Below the pieces are notes generated by a model. That model was not told the DNA's origin and did not search any database. It saw nothing but the letters and a program-made list of their open reading frames with translations. From an uncultured Paracoccaceae bacterium (GTDB lineage: Bacteria; Pseudomonadota; Alphaproteobacteria; Rhodobacterales; Rhodobacteraceae), in the NCBI GenBank assembly GCA_947494675.1, contig CANLVP010000001.1:1364001-1428000 (forward strand): 64,000 bases of DNA. The letters are read 5' to 3'. The translations under genes were made by a program, and so were the position numbers. Shown here in pieces: positions 9,108-19,622 of this stretch (position 1 is the first letter of the stretch; each line of letters begins with the position of its first letter).

Positions 9108-11021
9108 ATGATCCCGACCCCCACACTCGACCGCGTCAACTATCCCGCAGACCTGCGCGCCATGACGGATGCAGAGCTTGCGACCGTGGCAGACGAGCTG
9201 CGTGCCGAAGTCATCGATGCCGTCTCAACCACCGGCGGGCACCTTGGGTCCAGCCTCGGGGTGGTGGAACTGGCCGTCGCGATCCACGCGGTCTTTGACA
9301 CGCCGCGCGACAAACTGGTCTGGGACGTGGGGCACCAATGCTATCCGCATAAGGTGCTGACCGGCCGCCGCGACCGCATGCGCACCCTCCGGCAAGAAGG
9401 TGGGCTATCGGGTTTCACCAAGCGCAGCGAATCCCCCTATGACCCCTTTGGTGCTGCGCATTCCTCAACTTCCATTTCTGCCGCCCTCGGCTTTACCGTG
9501 GGCCGCGACGAAGGCATGGACACCGGCGACGCGATTGCCGTGATCGGCGATGGGTCGATCAGCGCTGGCATGGCCTATGAGGCGATGAACAACGCCGGGG
9601 CCGAAGGCCGCCGCATGTTCGTGATCCTCAACGACAACGAGATGTCCATCGCCCCGCCGGTGGGGGCCATGTCGAAATACCTCTCCGGCCTCTACGCCTC
9701 GCCCTTGGGTGAAATGCAAAAGATGGCCGAAGGTTTTGAGGCGGCCTTGCCCGGCCCGTTTCGCGATCACGCCCGCCGCGCCCGACAACTGGTCACAGGG
9801 GCCGCCCCCGGCAATTCTGGCACGCTGTTTGAAGAGCTGGGCTTTTCCTATGTTGGCCCCATCGATGGCCACGATATGTCACAGCTTTTGCCTGTCCTGC
9901 GCGCCGCCCGCACCCGCGCCACGGGTCCCGTGCTGATCCACGTCTGCACCACCAAGGGCAAGGGCTTTGCCCCCGCCGAAGACGCCGCAGATCGCGGCCA
10001 TGGCGTCGGAAAATTCGACCCAATTACAGGCGAACAGCCCAAAAAGCGCCCCAACGCCCCCAGCTACACCAAGGTCTTTGGTGAGGCGCTGACGCAAGAG
10101 GCTGAACATGACCCCGCCGTGGTCGCCGTGACCGCTGCCATGCCCTCTGGCACCGGCGTTGACATCATGGCCAAACGCTTCGCCTCCCGCGTCTATGACG
10201 TGGGCATTGCCGAACAGCATGGTGTGACCTTTGCGGCGGGCATGGCGGCGTCTGGGCTCAAACCCTTCTGCGCGATCTACTCGACCTTCCTGCAACGCGG
10301 CTACGACCAGATCGTGCACGACGTTGCCTTGCAAAAACTGCCCGTGCGTTTCGCGATTGACCGGGCTGGCCTTGTGGGGGCCGACGGTCCGACCCACGCG
10401 GGTGCCTTTGACATCGGCTATCTTTCCGCCCTGCCCAACATGGTGGTCATGGCCGCCAGTGACGAGGCAGAGCTGATGCACATGGTCCGCACCGCCGCCG
10501 CCTATGACGATGGCCCTATCGCCTTTCGCTATCCCCGGGGTGAGGGCGAAGGCGTCTCCCTGCCCGAACGCGGCGAAGTGATCGAGATCGGCAAGGGCCG
10601 GATCGTGCAGGAAGGCTCTGACATTGCCCTGCTGTCCTTTGGCGCGCATCTTGGTGAATGCCGTAAAGCCGCTGAACTGCTGGAGGCGCAGGGGATCGAC
10701 GTTACCATCGCCGATGCGCGTTTCGCCAAACCGCTCGACCGCGATCTGATCCGTCAGTTGGTGCGCAATCACCGCGCGGTCATCACGATTGAACAAGGGT
10801 CCCAAGGTGGCTTTGGCGCAATGGTCCTGCATGACCTTGCCAATGACGGGTTGCTGGATGGCCGGTGCCAGTTACGCACCATGACCCTGCCGGATCGCTA
10901 TATCGACCACGCCGCCCCGGACGCGATGTATGCAGAGGCTGGCCTGACCGCCACCGACATCGCCGCGACGGCGCTCGAAGCCGCAGGCGTCGACATGACC
11001 CGCGTCTCGGCAAAGACCTGA
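9108..11021 (+). CDS. dxs: 1-deoxy-D-xylulose-5-phosphate synthase
   Basis: DXS signature [40 protein letters not shown] 9108 preferred. Confidence 0.95.
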   Translation: MIPTPTLDRVNYPADLRAMTDAELATVADELRAEVIDAVSTTGGHLGSSLGVVELAVAIHAVFDTPRDKLVWDVGHQCYPHKVLTGRRDRMRTLRQEGGLSGFTKRSESPYDPFGAAHSSTSISAALGFTVGRDEGMDTGDAIAVIGDGSISAGMAYEAMNNAGAEGRRMFVILNDNEMSIAPPVGAMSKYLSGLYASPLGEMQKMAEGFEAALPGPFRDHARRARQLVTGAAPGNSGTLFEELGFSYVGPIDGHDMSQLLPVLRAARTRATGPVLIHVCTTKGKGFAPAEDAADRGHGVGKFDPITGEQPKKRPNAPSYTKVFGEALTQEAEHDPAVVAVTAAMPSGTGVDIMAKRFASRVYDVGIAEQHGVTFAAGMAASGLKPFCAIYSTFLQRGYDQIVHDVALQKLPVRFAIDRAGLVGADGPTHAGAFDIGYLSALPNMVVMAASDEAELMHMVRTAAAYDDGPIAFRYPRGEGEGVSLPERGEVIEIGKGRIVQEGSDIALLSFGAHLGECRKAAELLEAQGIDVTIADARFAKPLDRDLIRQLVRNHRAVITIEQGSQGGFGAMVLHDLANDGLLDGRCQLRTMTLPDRYIDHAAPDAMYAEAGLTATDIAATALEAAGVDMTRVSAKT

Positions 11022-11164
11022 CCGCTCAGATGTAGGCCGGGGTTTACCCCGGCGGTCCGTCGCACAGGGTTAACGCGCCTTAACACTCCCATGCATACGG
11101 GTTGTGCATCGGTTGTGCATGGTTTCTTTACAGGTTCTGTATGGTCGTTTCTGACCGCGCGGTG

Positions 11165-11698
11165 CTACCCGGTGCGGGCCATCTCACCCAGAATCGCGTC
11201 AGTGTGTTCGGCCAGATAAATCCGCAGCCACGGGGTGTAGTTTTCAGGGTGCCGCGCCACGTCAGCGGTCAGGTCATAGTAATTCACCCAGCGCACCGCC
11301 ATCACCTCTTCGGGGTTCAGGTCCAGCCTCAGATCATCAGGCGCTTCGGCCACGAAAATCTCAACCACTTCGTGTTCTGTCAGGCCATTTCCCACGTCCG
11401 CGCGGTATTCAACCTGATCGCGATGGGCAGGGTGCAACCCCTTGATCCCCAGCTCTTCATCCAGCCGCCGCACGGCGCATTTGGCCGGGTCTTCGTCCCA
11501 TTCAGGATGGGTGCAACAGGTGTTTGCCCAAAGGCCGGGCGTGTGATATTTGCCCATAGCGCGTTGTTGTATAAGCACTTTTCCACGGCTCATCACAAAG
11601 ACGCTGACCGCCAGATGGCGCAGCCCCTTTTGATGGGCCTCCAGCTTTTCCACCGGTTGCAACGTGCCATTGACCCAGGCCGGGATCATGATCGTCAT
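11165..11698 (-). CDS. idi: Isopentenyl-diphosphate delta-isomerase type 1
   Basis: NUDIX-type IDI motifs TPGLWANTCCTHP and RRLDEELGI; 4-nt overlap with bchP. Confidence 0.93.
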   Translation of the reverse strand: MTIMIPAWVNGTLQPVEKLEAHQKGLRHLAVSVFVMSRGKVLIQQRAMGKYHTPGLWANTCCTHPEWDEDPAKCAVRRLDEELGIKGLHPAHRDQVEYRADVGNGLTEHEVVEIFVAEAPDDLRLDLNPEEVMAVRWVNYYDLTADVARHPENYTPWLRIYLAEHTDAILGEMARTG

Positions 11699-12882
11699 GT
11701 CCGCAGCACCGACACAAGGCCCGTCAGATGGGCAAGGTTTTTGATGCCGATTTTCAGATGCGCCATGGGCCGCGCCTTGACCAGTTTCTTGTTCATATAG
11801 GCCTCAAACGTCAGGCGTTGGACATCAATGTCGTGGCACAGGGACACGAACCTTTCGCGCCGTTCGTCCGACTTGTAATAGGCGTTTTGCATCGCGCCCA
11901 GCACCCGAAAGACCTGCTTATGCTCGCGCATAAAGAGCTTGCGGGCCAACTGCAAATCTTTCGCCCTGCCTGATGCCAATGTCGCCGCCGCCGCCGTCGC
12001 CGCAACCCGGCCCCCAACCATCGCATAATAGATGCCTTCGCCTGACGATGGGGCCACGACGCCAGCCGCGTCACCGGCAAGAACAACGTCCTTGCCGTTG
12101 TCCCATTTATCCAGCGGTTTCAGGGGGATAGGCGCGCCCTCTTTGCGGATTGTCTTACATTCTGACAGGCCTGCCGTGGCGCGCAGACTGGCGGTTGCTT
12201 CCTTCACATCGACGCTTTTGATCATCGAACCCATGCCGATGCTGGCCTGTCCGCCATGCGGGAAAATCCAGCCGTAAAAGTCGGGGCTGATCTCACCGTC
12301 ATAGATCACATCGCAGCGCTGCGGGTCGTAGGATTCCGTCCGCGCCGGGGCTTCGATAATTTCGTGATAGGCGATCACATAAGGAATCTTATCGCCCCCC
12401 GGCACTTCGGCCTTGGCGACGTTGGATCGGGCGCCATCGGCACCAATCACCAGCTTGGTGGTCAGGCGCTGGGGGTTGCCGGAAATCTTGTCGCGGAACA
12501 CCACATGGGTGCCCTCCGCATCCCGCTCAATCGCCGTGAATGTGCCGGTATATCGATGCGCCCCGGCATCTACGGCACGTTGCCGTAGGTAGGGGTCAAA
12601 ATGTTCACGATCCACCATGCCAACATAGCCGTTTTCAATCGGAATATCGACGTGCCGCTGTGTGGGTGAGATCATCCGCGCGGTGTTCACCTTGGCCACA
12701 ATCTGGCTGTCGGGAATGAAGAAATCCGCGATCAGCCGGGGTGGCACGGCTCCGCCACAAGGCTTGATCCGCCCGTCCCGGTCGAGCATTGCGACAGAGT
12801 GGCCGGAACGGACGAGGTCCTCGGCAGCGGTCGCACCTGCCGGGCCACCGCCCACAACAACAACGTCATAAATCATGGTCAT
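11695..12882 (-). CDS. bchP: Geranylgeranyl diphosphate/bacteriochlorophyll reductase
   Basis: FAD motif VVVGGGPAGATAAEDL, BchP-like. Confidence 0.94.
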   Translation of the reverse strand: MTMIYDVVVVGGGPAGATAAEDLVRSGHSVAMLDRDGRIKPCGGAVPPRLIADFFIPDSQIVAKVNTARMISPTQRHVDIPIENGYVGMVDREHFDPYLRQRAVDAGAHRYTGTFTAIERDAEGTHVVFRDKISGNPQRLTTKLVIGADGARSNVAKAEVPGGDKIPYVIAYHEIIEAPARTESYDPQRCDVIYDGEISPDFYGWIFPHGGQASIGMGSMIKSVDVKEATASLRATAGLSECKTIRKEGAPIPLKPLDKWDNGKDVVLAGDAAGVVAPSSGEGIYYAMVGGRVAATAAAATLASGRAKDLQLARKLFMREHKQVFRVLGAMQNAYYKSDERRERFVSLCHDIDVQRLTFEAYMNKKLVKARPMAHLKIGIKNLAHLTGLVSVLRT

Positions 12883-14159
12883 TCTCCCGGAACCATATGG
12901 GCGGGCGCGACGCGCCGGTCCATGATTTTGGCGGCCATCAGGGTGGCCGCGATAAAGAGGAAGGCCTCAAAAATGAAAACACTGCCAAAGGCTTGCGTGT
13001 CGGTAAAGCTGAGCCGCATGAGGTCAACCATGGCCGCCCCAACCAGCCCACCAAAGCCAGCGGCGATGGCCTGAGCAGCACCCCAAAGCCCCATACGGGT
13101 GCCTTCGCGCCGTTCGCGGCCCTGTCCGGCCAGCGCCATCATAGACCCGATGGCGGCCACGGCGAACATGCCGTTAAAGAACCCAAGGCCGACCACAGCG
13201 GGCATGAGCGGCGCGCCGGGGCCGATGGGACCCAACAGCGTGATCACGCCAAGGGCGGCGGCAGAGCCAAGGCAGCCTGCCATGACCCAATTGCGCAACG
13301 CGCCGATTTTGAAGCCCGTGGCCATGATGCCAACCGTCAGCATGCCGATGAAAACGCCGCCGTTTTGCGCGCCGGAGAGCGACGTGGATTCCCCCGGCGT
13401 AAAGGCAAAGACGAGGCCTGCGTAGGGTTCCAGGATCAGCTCCTGCATGAAGTAGGCGGTCATCGACAGGAACACAAAAAGGGTGAAGTTGCGGGCGCGG
13501 CGTTCGGACCAGACCTCTGCCAGACCTTCGCGGAAGGGGGTCGGATCGGGTTCGTTCACAGCGATCAGCCCGCGTTCGATCCGCCAGACCGCAAGGCAGG
13601 TCAGGGCGACAGCAGCGCTGACCACAATGGCCACAATGCGGATCAAGAGGGCCGGGGTGTAGGGATCCAGCATCGCCCCGACGACACCAGCGGTGACAGC
13701 GATGCCAAAGATCATCATCAACCACGTGATTGTGGCGGCTGCGGCGCGACGATGCGGCGCGGTGGTGGTGGCAAGCAGCGCCAGAAGCGAGGTGCCAGAG
13801 GCCCCGACTCCAAGGCCAATGAGCGCATAGGCCACGACAGAGACGGCCATGCCAAGCGCGAATGAGCTGGCAAGTAGCAGCACGCCAAAAGCGGCCAAAA
13901 GCGCGCCAGCAGCAAGGGCCACCATGCCGCCAATGATCCATTTCGTACGATGCCCGCCCGCGTCAGAGGCGAAGCCCCAATGCGGGCGCGTCATCTGAAT
14001 GCCGTAGTGCAGCGCCACCAATGCGCCGGGCAGCACGGCGGGCAGGGCGAGTTCGACGACCATCAGCCGGTTGAGGGTCGAAGTGGTCAGAACCACGATG
14101 GCACCCAATGCCATTTGCACCAGACCAAGGCGGACAATTTGGAACCAGGAGAGGGTCAT
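12879..14159 (-). CDS. bch2: BCD/PucC-family MFS transporter (Bch2/Orf428-like)
   Basis: 12-TM-like, between bchG and bchP as in Rhodobacter; PucC-type sequence (RLGLVQMALGAIVVLTTSTLNRLMVVEL). Confidence 0.85.
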   Translation of the reverse strand: MTLSWFQIVRLGLVQMALGAIVVLTTSTLNRLMVVELALPAVLPGALVALHYGIQMTRPHWGFASDAGGHRTKWIIGGMVALAAGALLAAFGVLLLASSFALGMAVSVVAYALIGLGVGASGTSLLALLATTTAPHRRAAAATITWLMMIFGIAVTAGVVGAMLDPYTPALLIRIVAIVVSAAVALTCLAVWRIERGLIAVNEPDPTPFREGLAEVWSERRARNFTLFVFLSMTAYFMQELILEPYAGLVFAFTPGESTSLSGAQNGGVFIGMLTVGIMATGFKIGALRNWVMAGCLGSAAALGVITLLGPIGPGAPLMPAVVGLGFFNGMFAVAAIGSMMALAGQGRERREGTRMGLWGAAQAIAAGFGGLVGAAMVDLMRLSFTDTQAFGSVFIFEAFLFIAATLMAAKIMDRRVAPAHMVPGE

Positions 14160-15061
14160 AGCAGCCCCTTCAATGCAAAGGCGGCGACCATCATGCCGCT
14201 GATATAAAGGACGATGCCGGTGCCGTTATACCAAGGGGCGCGGCCCTTCGGGTCACGCAGCAACACACGCATCGCGGCGACTTGGGCAAGGATCAGCGCG
14301 CCGATGATCAGGCTGTGCCAAGGCTTGTCCCAAAGGATCAGCAGGGCGGTGACGGCCATTTGCGGCACCAGCATGATCCAGCAGGCGACGCGAGCCGCAC
14401 GCGCGGGGCCGAGGGTCACGGGCAAGGAGTTTACGCCCGTTTGCCGGTCGCCTTCCAACGCTTTGAAGTCGTTCAGGGTCATGATGCCATGGGCACCGAT
14501 CCCGTATAGCAGCGCGATCAAAAGGACCTCTGCCCGTGGTGCGCCTGCGGACAGGACAGCGGCCCCAGTGATCCATGGCAAGGTCTCATAGGACAGGCCA
14601 ACAAGGCCCGGGCCCCACCAACCGGATGTCTTCAGGCGCACGGGTTCGGCCGAATAGGCCCAGGCGGCGGCGACACCCAGACAGGTGGCGACAAATCCCC
14701 ATGTGCCCAACTGCCAGCCCACGAAGAGCGACAGCACCGACATTGCCAGTGCGATCCACAATCCCCAACGTCCGGGGATGCGGCCCGAGGGGATTGGGCG
14801 GTCGGGTTCATTGATGGCGTCCACGTGACGGTCACACCAATCGTTCGCCGCTTGTGACATGCCGCAGACGATGGGACCTGCAAGGATGACGCCAAGGATC
14901 ACCAGCATCCATTGCCCTGTCGGCGACGCGCCCGAGGACACCGCGCCGCACAGATAGGCCCACATCGGGGGAAACCATGTCACGGGTTTGATCAGCCGCA
15001 GCGCGGCGCGCGGCTCTGGCCAGCGACGGGAAACGGGGGGCAGATCGGAGGTGACACTCAT
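14156..15061 (-). CDS. bchG: Bacteriochlorophyll synthase
   Basis: UbiA prenyltransferase motif NDWCDRHVDAINEPDRPIPSGRI; start MSVTSDLPP at 15061. Confidence 0.93.
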   Translation of the reverse strand: MSVTSDLPPVSRRWPEPRAALRLIKPVTWFPPMWAYLCGAVSSGASPTGQWMLVILGVILAGPIVCGMSQAANDWCDRHVDAINEPDRPIPSGRIPGRWGLWIALAMSVLSLFVGWQLGTWGFVATCLGVAAAWAYSAEPVRLKTSGWWGPGLVGLSYETLPWITGAAVLSAGAPRAEVLLIALLYGIGAHGIMTLNDFKALEGDRQTGVNSLPVTLGPARAARVACWIMLVPQMAVTALLILWDKPWHSLIIGALILAQVAAMRVLLRDPKGRAPWYNGTGIVLYISGMMVAAFALKGLL

Positions 15062-15064
15062 ACA

Positions 15065-15082
15065 TGTCAGTCTAGGTGGACA
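15065..15082. promoter_or_regulatory. PpsR/CrtJ-type box TGTcagtctaggtggACA
   Basis: Exact TGT-N12-ACA, immediately upstream of bchG start. Confidence 0.65.
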
Positions 15083-15099
15083 ACAAGAGAGTCGGCAAG

Positions 15100-15117
15100 T
15101 GTAAACTTTGACTGACA
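15100..15117. promoter_or_regulatory. PpsR/CrtJ-type box TGTaaactttgactgACA
   Basis: Exact TGT-N12-ACA upstream of bchG. Confidence 0.75.
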
Positions 15118-15227
15118 GATGCGACAAATCGGGGCATTTCCGGCCTTGGAAAAGGGGCAACTTTGGCCCGTTGCTTTGGCTGGCAACCTATGCAAACTGG
15201 CTTCCAAAGCGTTTTGGGAGTCGAAAA

Positions 15228-16013
15228 ATGCCGATTAGAGCCGTGGTCTGGGGCGAAAACGTCCATGAGCAGACAAACAAGGTCGTGTCCGACCTTTATC
15301 CCGGTGGAATGCACCAAACGATTGCCGATTGCCTGAATGGGGTAGAGGGGATCACGGCGACAACGGCCACGTTGCAGGACCCAGAGCACGGGATCACCAA
15401 AGAGCGGCTTGCCGAAACCGACGTGCTGTTGTGGTGGGGCCATGCCGCACACGGTGACGTGTCCGACGAAGTGACAGAGCGTGTGGTTGAGGCGGTGTGG
15501 TCTGGCATGGGCTTTATCGCGCTGCATTCGTCGCATTTTGCCAAGCCATTCAAGCGGCTGATGGGGTCCTCGTGCAACCTGACCTGGCGCGAAGCGGGCG
15601 AGCGGGAACGACTTTGGCTGACCAGCCGCAACCACCCGATTGCCGCAGGCTTGCCTGACCATTTCGAGCTTGAGAATGAAGAGATGTATGGCGAGCCTTT
15701 CGGCGTGCCGGAACCGCTTGAGACCGTCTTTGTCAGCTGGTTTCAGGGGGGCGAGGTGTTTCGGTCCGGCCTGACTTACAAACGCGGGGCGGGGAACATC
15801 TTTTACTTCCGTCCGGGGCACGAGACCTATCCGACCTATCACGATGCCAATGTGCAGACGGTGCTGCGCAATGCGGTGAAATGGGCGCATAACCCGGCGG
15901 CGCGCATTGCCGATCCCAATGATGCGCCCAACGTGCCGGTGACAGAGGCGCTGGAGCCGATTGAGGAACGCGGGCCGCGCCTGCACCAAGACGGTGAAGA
16001 GGGTTTCCGGTGA
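15228..16013 (+). CDS. ThuA-like domain protein
   Basis: VVWGENVHEQTNKVVSDLYPGGMHQTIADCL..LLWWGHAAHGDVSDEV; ThuA-type glutamine amidotransferase-like fold. Confidence 0.8.
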   Translation: MPIRAVVWGENVHEQTNKVVSDLYPGGMHQTIADCLNGVEGITATTATLQDPEHGITKERLAETDVLLWWGHAAHGDVSDEVTERVVEAVWSGMGFIALHSSHFAKPFKRLMGSSCNLTWREAGERERLWLTSRNHPIAAGLPDHFELENEEMYGEPFGVPEPLETVFVSWFQGGEVFRSGLTYKRGAGNIFYFRPGHETYPTYHDANVQTVLRNAVKWAHNPAARIADPNDAPNVPVTEALEPIEERGPRLHQDGEEGFR

Positions 16014-17065
16014 GCGATATTCGTGTCTTGATCGTCGGCACCGGTGGCATGGCCAATGCCCACGCGGATGCCTATGCGGCGATGGATGGGGTCAAGATGG
16101 TGGGCGGTGTTGATACCGATCCGTCACAGCTTCATGAGTTCAACGCAAAGTTCGGCATCACCCATGGGTTTGACAGCGTCGCGGATGCCGTGGCCTGGGG
16201 TGAATTTGATGCGGTGTCCAATGTGACACCGGATGCTGTGCACTACCGGACGACTATGCCGCTGTTAGCGGCGGGCAAGCATGTGCTGTGTGAAAAGCCG
16301 CTCGCGCTGAACCACGCCGATGCGGCGGAGATGGCAGAGGCTGCGGCGGCGCAGGGCGTGGTGAACATGGTGAACCTGACTTACCGCAACGTGCCTGCGG
16401 TGACAGAGGCCGCGCGTCTGGTGGAAAGCGGCATGATCGGTGAGGTCCGCCATTTTGAGGCGTCATATCTGCAAAGCTGGCTGACCCAGGCCGCTTGGGG
16501 GGACTGGAAGACGGAAAGCCAATGGCTGTGGCGGCTGTCCACCAAGCATGGCTCGATGGGGGTCTTGGGGGATGTGGGGGTCCATATCCTTGATTTCGCC
16601 AGTCTGGTTGCGGGTGCTGATGCCGCGCGCGTGTCGTCGCGCCTGACCACGTTTCACAAGGCACCGGGCGACGTCATTGGGGAATATCCGCTGGACGCCA
16701 ATGACAGCATGACGATGCAGGTTGCGCTGACCAATGGTGCGGTTGGGGTGATCCACGCCAGTCGTTTGGCCAGCGGGCATATCAACGATCTGCGCTTGCG
16801 GGTCTTTGGCACAAAGGGCGGGATCGATGTGCGGTTTGAGGATAACCAAAGCATCCTGCGCCTTTGCCCGGAGGCGGATTTACAGACCGGTGCGTGGCAC
16901 AACATGCCCGTCCCGCCGGTTGAGACGAACTACACGCGCTTTATTGCCGCGATCCGAGAGGGCCGTCAGGTGAAGCCCGATTTCGTCCGTGGTGCAAAAC
17001 TGCAAAAGGCGCTGGATGCCGCGGTGACTTCGGATGGCAACAACTGCGTGGATGTGCTTGTTTAA
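16010..17065 (+). CDS. Gfo/Idh/MocA family oxidoreductase
   Basis: N-terminal Rossmann VLIVGTGGMANAHADAY, EKPLALNHADAAEM motif. Confidence 0.9.
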   Translation: MSDIRVLIVGTGGMANAHADAYAAMDGVKMVGGVDTDPSQLHEFNAKFGITHGFDSVADAVAWGEFDAVSNVTPDAVHYRTTMPLLAAGKHVLCEKPLALNHADAAEMAEAAAAQGVVNMVNLTYRNVPAVTEAARLVESGMIGEVRHFEASYLQSWLTQAAWGDWKTESQWLWRLSTKHGSMGVLGDVGVHILDFASLVAGADAARVSSRLTTFHKAPGDVIGEYPLDANDSMTMQVALTNGAVGVIHASRLASGHINDLRLRVFGTKGGIDVRFEDNQSILRLCPEADLQTGAWHNMPVPPVETNYTRFIAAIREGRQVKPDFVRGAKLQKALDAAVTSDGNNCVDVLV

Positions 17066-17068
17066 GGC

Positions 17069-18739
17069 ATGACTGCGACGGCCATTTTCTTTCACAGCGA
17101 CGCCATTGAGGGCGAGGGCAAGGATCTTGTCGGGCGGCGCAGTGCGGGACAGTCGTTTCTGCGTGGCTATCTGGACCACGTGCCGGGCGACACGGTGCAT
17201 GCGGTCACCCAGCACAAAAAGGCAGCGGGCGACTTTGAAAAGCTGTGTCGGGCATGGGGTGAGACGCGCGCGGTCGATGTGGCACCGCTGCGCGGCAGTG
17301 GCGGGTTTTCCAAAAAGGGTGCGATTTTTTTCCCCGGTCCGGGCTATCTGGATGCGCCCTGGCGGCGGCAGCGGTTTGGCCCGGCGACCTGTTCGCTGAT
17401 CGGGATCACCCATACGATGTCGACACGGCGGGTGATGGAGGGGCTGCACCGCCTGATGCTGGAACCGGTCGAGGATTGGGATGCGATCATCTGCACCAGC
17501 CGCGCGGTGCACAGCGTCGTGGCCCAGCAGTTAGAGCTTGAGGCGGAGTTTATCCGCAAACGCTTTGGCGCAGCACGGGTGCCGATGCCGCAGCTGCCGA
17601 TCATTCCGCTGGGAATTCAGGCCGGTGATTTCCGCCAAGGGGCAACGCAACGGGCCGCGATGCGCAAACGCTTTGGGGCACCTGATGATGCCGTTGTGGT
17701 GATGACCATGGGGCGGATTACGTCCGTCGAAAAGGCCAACCCGGTGCCGCTGTTTCTGGCGCTAGAAGAGGTGGCAAAGACAGCGGGCAAGCCTGTGCAT
17801 CTGTGGATGGTCGGCTGGTCCAGCCGCGATGCAGAGACCGCATTGCACAAATCGGGGGCCAAGGAACTGGCGCCATCCGTCAAAGTCACGCTGGTCGATG
17901 GCCGTGATACGGAGGTGCGCAGGCATGTCTGGGGTGGGGCGGATATCTTTACCTTGCCGGTGGACAATATTCAGGAAACCTTTGGCCTCGTCCCGGTTGA
18001 GGCGATGGCCGCTGGTCTGCCGGTCGTCATGCCGGATTGGAACGGCTTTCGCGACACGATTGTGCATGGTGAGACGGGCTTTCTGATCCCCACGCGGATG
18101 CCGGATGCGGGGCAGATCACGGGGGAGCGTCTGGCCGAACGCTTTGCCGATGGCACCGACGATTACCTGCGGTTTTTGTCACTGGTGCAGCAGCAGACCC
18201 AGTTGGATGTGCGGGCCTATGCGCAGGCCTTGGGCGCGCTTGTGACCGATGCCGATCTGCGGTCCGAAATGGGGCAGGCCGGGCAAATGCACGTGCGGCG
18301 CAACTTTGATTGGTCGGCTGTGATTCCGCAGTATCTGGACCTTGCGCAAGAGCTTGCCGCGCTGCGCGAAGGCAGCACACCAACGACACCGGCGCTGCGC
18401 AAAGGCGCGATCAACCCGTTGGAGGTTGATCCCTTTGCGCTTTATGGCGGCTACCCCTCGCACCGTTTGTCGGATGACGATGTGGTCACATCGCTGAAGG
18501 CGCTGGATGCGTCTGCCCTGACGGCATTGGATGCCGTGAACGGCCGCGCACTTTATGGTCGCAAGGTCATGCCGGACGCGCAGATTTTGGATTTGTCCGA
18601 TCTGATCCGCGCCAACGCACCGTTAACCATTCAGGCCCTACAAGGCCTCACACCCCTCCCCAAAGAGCAATTGCAGGCCGGTTTGTTGTTCTTGGCGAAA
18701 TACGACCTTGTGGCGATTGCGTCGCAAAAGCCAAAATAA
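17069..18739 (+). CDS. Glycosyltransferase family 4-like protein
   Basis: GT-B C-terminal motif QETFGLVPVEAMAAGLPVVMPDWNGFRDTI. Confidence 0.85.
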   Translation: MTATAIFFHSDAIEGEGKDLVGRRSAGQSFLRGYLDHVPGDTVHAVTQHKKAAGDFEKLCRAWGETRAVDVAPLRGSGGFSKKGAIFFPGPGYLDAPWRRQRFGPATCSLIGITHTMSTRRVMEGLHRLMLEPVEDWDAIICTSRAVHSVVAQQLELEAEFIRKRFGAARVPMPQLPIIPLGIQAGDFRQGATQRAAMRKRFGAPDDAVVVMTMGRITSVEKANPVPLFLALEEVAKTAGKPVHLWMVGWSSRDAETALHKSGAKELAPSVKVTLVDGRDTEVRRHVWGGADIFTLPVDNIQETFGLVPVEAMAAGLPVVMPDWNGFRDTIVHGETGFLIPTRMPDAGQITGERLAERFADGTDDYLRFLSLVQQQTQLDVRAYAQALGALVTDADLRSEMGQAGQMHVRRNFDWSAVIPQYLDLAQELAALREGSTPTTPALRKGAINPLEVDPFALYGGYPSHRLSDDDVVTSLKALDASALTALDAVNGRALYGRKVMPDAQILDLSDLIRANAPLTIQALQGLTPLPKEQLQAGLLFLAKYDLVAIASQKPK

Positions 18740-18825
18740 AGCCGCAGTCTTGGGCTAAACGACCGATCAGAGGTATAAGCCCAAAGGGCCGCAATGAACG
18801 GCCCAAGCGACAAAGGAGACGAGGC

Positions 18826-19611
18826 ATGCAGTTGTCGGTGAAGTTTGAAAACACCGCTGGCACCACGACCGACAAGGGTCCGGTGCAGGTCGGGTGGTTC
18901 CTGAACCAGAACAAGGCGAGCATCATCTACTACCCGCCTGAGCGTGTCCGCTCGGTCGAGATGAACAAGAACCACGCCAAAAGCGCGTCCCGTTGTCCGG
19001 CGGTGATCAATCTGGAAAGCCGTTATTTTGTGGTGCGCTGTCCCTTTGATCTGCATCTGGAATTCATCCGCGACAAGGATGGTCGCCCTGCGATGCGCAA
19101 CCTCAATGGTGATAAATCCGGTATCCGTGGCAACAAGCTGCGTGAAAAGCTGCATATCACGGCAGAGCATGAGTGGCGCTATAAGGATGTGCCAAGTCTT
19201 CAGCTGGAACTGCCATACGTCTTTATCGCGGATGAGCCTGTCTACATGAGCCAGGTCGCCCCCTTTATGCACCACCAGAAACACCCGCTGCCCGGCACGA
19301 TCTTTGGCGGGCGGTTCCCGATCAACGTCTGGCCGCGCCCGCTGATGTGGGCGTTTGAATGGCATGACACCAGTCAACCAATCCGGATCAACCGCGGTGA
19401 TCCACTGTTCTACGCCACCTTTGAAACCATGCCGCAGGATCGTTCTGTGCAGCTGGTCGAGGCTGAGGTGACCGATGAGCTGAACACCTACATGGAGATG
19501 ATTTCGGGCGCTGTGAACTACGTCAATCAGACGTTTTCGTTGTTTGAAGCCGCAGAGGAACGTCGCCCGGCGCAACTGGTCACCCCCCTCAAACGGAGCA
19601 AGGCCGACTAG
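18826..19611 (+). CDS. Conserved uncharacterised protein
   Basis: 261-aa ORF with good coding character in collinear gene string; no domain recognised with confidence. Confidence 0.75.
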   Translation: MQLSVKFENTAGTTTDKGPVQVGWFLNQNKASIIYYPPERVRSVEMNKNHAKSASRCPAVINLESRYFVVRCPFDLHLEFIRDKDGRPAMRNLNGDKSGIRGNKLREKLHITAEHEWRYKDVPSLQLELPYVFIADEPVYMSQVAPFMHHQKHPLPGTIFGGRFPINVWPRPLMWAFEWHDTSQPIRINRGDPLFYATFETMPQDRSVQLVEAEVTDELNTYMEMISGAVNYVNQTFSLFEAAEERRPAQLVTPLKRSKAD

Positions 19612-19622
19612 GCCGCGCAAAG

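Noticed and set aside
11036-11053. GCCGGGG-TTTA-CCCCGGC hairpin after dxs as terminator
   Set aside because: No T-tract on either strand; structure noted but terminator call not supported
11102-11800. 232-aa plus-strand ORF
   Set aside because: Antisense shadow of idi, which has clear NUDIX motifs
12789-13865. 358-aa plus-strand ORF
   Set aside because: Antisense to bchP/bch2; low-complexity Gly/His/Arg composition typical of high-GC shadow ORFs
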